Assembly: GCA_036500225.1 (NCBI GenBank)
Contig: DASYCJ010000110.1
Location: forward strand, 1 to 7,678
Length of the DNA stretch: 7,678 nt
Direction of reading: 5' to 3'
DNA from: DASUBN01 sp036500225
Lineage (GTDB): Bacteria > Pseudomonadota > Gammaproteobacteria > Natronospirales > REEB76
Below are positions 6,591-7,678 of this stretch, piece after piece; position 1 is the first letter of the stretch; each line of letters begins with the position of its first letter. Made by a program: the position numbers and the translations under genes. The notes below the pieces were generated by a model. The model was not told where the DNA came from, made no database searches, and saw only the letters and a list, made by a program, of their open reading frames with translations.

Positions 6591-7463
6591 TCACGCGCGT
6601 TCTAAAGCGCATATACCGCTGAACTTCTTCATCTTGGCCCGTACCGCGGGGCTCAGGCTCATGAGCGTGCCCACTAGTTTGAACATGAAGGGGATGTCGA
6701 AGCGCTTCAGGCGCTTCGCCTCCGCGGCGGTATCCCGGTATTCGCCCGGTTTCCAGCCGCAAGGCCCGAAGAACTCCACGTGTTCCGCCGGCGCGAACTT
6801 GAACTGCACCGAGTCGTTCTGCAGCAGCGTATTGGTAGAGCTGGTGGTGCCCTGGCGTGCCAGCATCTTCAAGAGTGAAGGCGAGGCGATATCCATGAGC
6901 CAGCGTTTGAAAGCTGGCGGCTGATGCAGGTCCACAGCTAGGGCCTTCACCGCTTCAGGATCGAGATAGATCAGCAGGCCTTCGGTGATCACCAGTACCT
7001 TGTCGGCAGCGGCCCCCACCTTGGTGAAGAAGGCCCGGCGTGCTTCCACGTCGGCAAGGTCCAGGGCGTGGCGCTCCAGCCGGCAGAAGCACTTGGCGTC
7101 TTTCAGGGCAGTGCGCTTGTATTCGACCATGCCGGGCAGGTCCACTTCGATCCAGCGCAGGGTCGCAGGCAATGCCAGACGGTAGGGCCGTGTGTCCAGA
7201 CCGGCCGCAAGGTTCAGTACGGTGTCGAAGCCGTCTTCTTCCACGGCTTTCAGGATCATCTCGTCCAGCGCTACGGTGCGCACCACGATGGGCCAGCCGG
7301 GCATGCCGACTTGCTTCGCTATCTCCTCGCCGCGTGCGCCCGCGAGTTGGCGCGCGTAGGGATCGAAGAACAAGGGGTCGTCGCGCTCGCTCTCCTGGGC
7401 GCGGAACACCGCGACCCACAAGGCCGTGTCGGAGACGTCGCGCAGGGAAGTTTCATCGCTCAT
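6591..7463 (-). CDS. Class I SAM-dependent methyltransferase, LCM-like family
   Basis: This is a cytosolic methyltransferase of the leucine carboxyl methyltransferase-like group (PF04072 type), common in bacteria and mostly without known substrate. The 290-residue protein has the family opening SLRDVSDTALWVAVFRAQES with DPLFFDPYARQLAG at 29-42. The SAM-binding loop VLNLAAGLDTRPYRL is at 82-96 and the acidic EVD is at 106-108. The post-core segment VITEGLLIYL is at 158-167, and CGWKPGEY is at 235-242. It has no signal peptide or membrane segment, although a hydrophobic stretch near 259-271 resembles the C-terminal lid of relatives. ATG at 7463 is chosen because GGTGA lies five bases upstream and the family starts there. 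An in-frame GTG at 7505 would add 14 residues (MCEDCRAPFAPVTQ) that I do not recognise. The gene lies behind a GEMM-I-like riboswitch, so cyclic dinucleotide control is likely. Confidence 0.9.
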   Translation of the reverse strand: MSDETSLRDVSDTALWVAVFRAQESERDDPLFFDPYARQLAGARGEEIAKQVGMPGWPIVVRTVALDEMILKAVEEDGFDTVLNLAAGLDTRPYRLALPATLRWIEVDLPGMVEYKRTALKDAKCFCRLERHALDLADVEARRAFFTKVGAAADKVLVITEGLLIYLDPEAVKALAVDLHQPPAFKRWLMDIASPSLLKMLARQGTTSSTNTLLQNDSVQFKFAPAEHVEFFGPCGWKPGEYRDTAAEAKRLKRFDIPFMFKLVGTLMSLSPAVRAKMKKFSGICALERA

Positions 7464-7500
7464 CTGGGTCACCGGTGCAAATGGCGCGCGGCAATCCTCG

Positions 7501-7526
7501 CACACCCCAAATAGGAAAGGGGTGCA
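7501..7526 (-). promoter_or_regulatory. Leader hairpin near the methyltransferase start
   Basis: On the minus strand UGCACCCC (7526-7519) and GGGGUGUG (7508-7501) form an 8-bp stem, two of the pairs being G-U wobbles, around the 10-base loop UUUCCUAUUU. Its left arm is the same segment that is complementary to the aptamer's AAGGGGUGCAA. The right arm covers the alternative GTG start at 7505. Confidence 0.5.
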
Positions 7527-7530
7527 AACC

Positions 7531-7565
7531 TTCCGAAGGCGGGTCAGGGGTTCCGAAAGCCGGTC
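7531..7565. repeat. Two direct 15-base repeats in the leader
   Basis: TTCCGAAGGCGGGTC (7531-7545) and TTCCGAAAGCCGGTC (7551-7565) match at 13 of 15 positions with a 20-base period. Both carry the reverse complement of the aptamer's GAAA-loop region, so on the minus strand either copy could pair with it. Confidence 0.6.
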
Positions 7566-7589
7566 TAGGCAAGAGGGAGGGGCCTAGAC
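7563..7589 (-). promoter_or_regulatory. Leader hairpin competing with the aptamer pairing
   Basis: On the minus strand GUCUAGGC (7589-7582) and GCCUAGAC (7570-7563) form a perfect 8-bp stem around an 11-base pyrimidine loop. The right arm shares UAGAC with the segment that could instead pair with CCGGUCUA in the aptamer core, so the two structures exclude each other. Confidence 0.6.
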
Positions 7590-7602
7590 ACAGGGGGTTG
7601 GC

Positions 7603-7678
7603 ACATTCGGTAATCCCGCCGTCGTAGGGCTTGCACCCCTTAGACCGGTGACTTTGCGCCCCCGCCTTTCGGACGGGT
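7603..7678 (-). promoter_or_regulatory. GEMM-I (cyclic di-GMP class I) riboswitch aptamer, 5' part cut by window
   Basis: On the minus strand the window edge opens with CCCG-U-CC-GAAA-GG-CGGG (7677-7661), a 6-bp helix with a bulged U and a GNRA tetraloop. Then come GGCGCAAAGU (7660-7651), ACCGGUCUAAG (7649-7639), a G/C-rich stem (GGGG, loop, CCC), CUACGA (7627-7622) and GGCGGGAUUACCGAAU (7620-7605). This order matches the Vibrio Vc2 GEMM-I aptamer: GAAA helix, GACGCAAAGCC, CCGGCCUAA, receptor helix, GCGGGGUUACCGAUGG. The tetraloop receptor UCUAAG/UACGA differs from the classic 11-nt form by a paired C-G to U-A change, as expected of real covariation. The 5' strand (GCAAACC region), with the base that distinguishes c-di-GMP from cGAMP sensing, lies beyond 7678, so the ligand is open. 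It sits 140 bases upstream of the methyltransferase, in the same direction. Confidence 0.85.

Larger units (their letters stand above)
7464..7602 (-). promoter_or_regulatory. Methyltransferase leader, probable riboswitch expression platform
   Basis: These 139 bases between the aptamer and the ATG carry segments complementary to the aptamer. UAGACCGG (7567-7560) pairs with aptamer CCGGUCUA (7648-7641). CCCGCCUUCGGA (7543-7532) pairs with aptamer UCCGAAAGGCGGG (7673-7661) with one bulged A. UUGCACCCCUU (7527-7517) pairs with aptamer AAGGGGUGCAA (7641-7631). Two local hairpins use the same leader bases. No hairpin followed by a U-tract is seen, so control of translation or RNA folding is more likely than simple intrinsic termination. 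The start-proximal Shine-Dalgarno is a weak GGUGA. Confidence 0.6.

Noticed and set aside
7501..7526. Intrinsic terminator in the methyltransferase leader
   Set aside because: The hairpin has wobble pairs and no U-tract after it; GCGAGGAUUGCC follows instead.
7563..7589. Integron attC site suggested by GTCTAGGC/GCCTAGAC
   Set aside because: The core-site order and the asymmetric inner boxes of attC are absent, no integrase or cassette is present, and the riboswitch leader explains the pairing.
7517..7590. A second GEMM-like aptamer on the plus strand (GGTGCAAACC, CCGAAAGCCGGTCTAGG)
   Set aside because: It lacks the GACGCAAAG joining segment in the right place and the GGUUACCG 3' segment. 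The resemblance is explained by complementarity to the minus-strand aptamer.

Overview
The window is GC-rich, densely packed chromosomal DNA from a proteobacterium. The FadD, MurI and MtgA proteins all look gammaproteobacterial: FadD, for example, keeps the E. coli length and motif positions. A lineage near Xanthomonadales, Steroidobacterales or Nevskiales is plausible, but I cannot fix a genus from sequence alone. I see no insertion sequence, integrase, CRISPR array, tRNA or rRNA.

Layout from left to right. (1) The 5' part of a short-chain dehydrogenase/reductase gene on the minus strand runs off the left edge. (2) Divergent from it is a plus-strand pair, fadD (long-chain acyl-CoA synthetase) and murI (glutamate racemase), whose reading frames overlap by four bases. 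(3) A strong hairpin terminator separates murI from a convergent minus-strand APC-family amino acid permease, which resembles aspartate:proton symporters of the YveA type. (4) A 117-base divergent control region with two small palindromes separates the permease from a plus-strand pair: a DUF2891 protein and mtgA (monofunctional peptidoglycan glycosyltransferase), joined by an ATGA overlap. (5) Convergent to mtgA is a minus-strand class I SAM-dependent methyltransferase of the LCM-like (leucine carboxyl methyltransferase) family. (6) The last 215 bases are its leader. At the right edge, on the minus strand, the leader carries what I read as a GEMM-I (cyclic di-GMP class I) riboswitch aptamer. 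It is cut by the window end, so its 5' strand is missing.

The riboswitch is the most interesting element. It shows the GAAA-capped helix, the CGCAAAG joining segment, the tetraloop-receptor helix and the GGGAUUACCGA 3' segment of GEMM-I RNAs. The leader between aptamer and start codon contains segments complementary to three parts of the aptamer, plus local hairpins that would compete with those pairings. This looks like an expression platform, and it would place an uncharacterised methyltransferase under cyclic dinucleotide control.

Two genes serve peptidoglycan synthesis: murI supplies D-glutamate and mtgA polymerises glycan strands. The permease may carry acidic amino acids, and DUF2891 is translationally coupled to mtgA. 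A shared role in the cell envelope and acidic amino acids is possible but remains inference.
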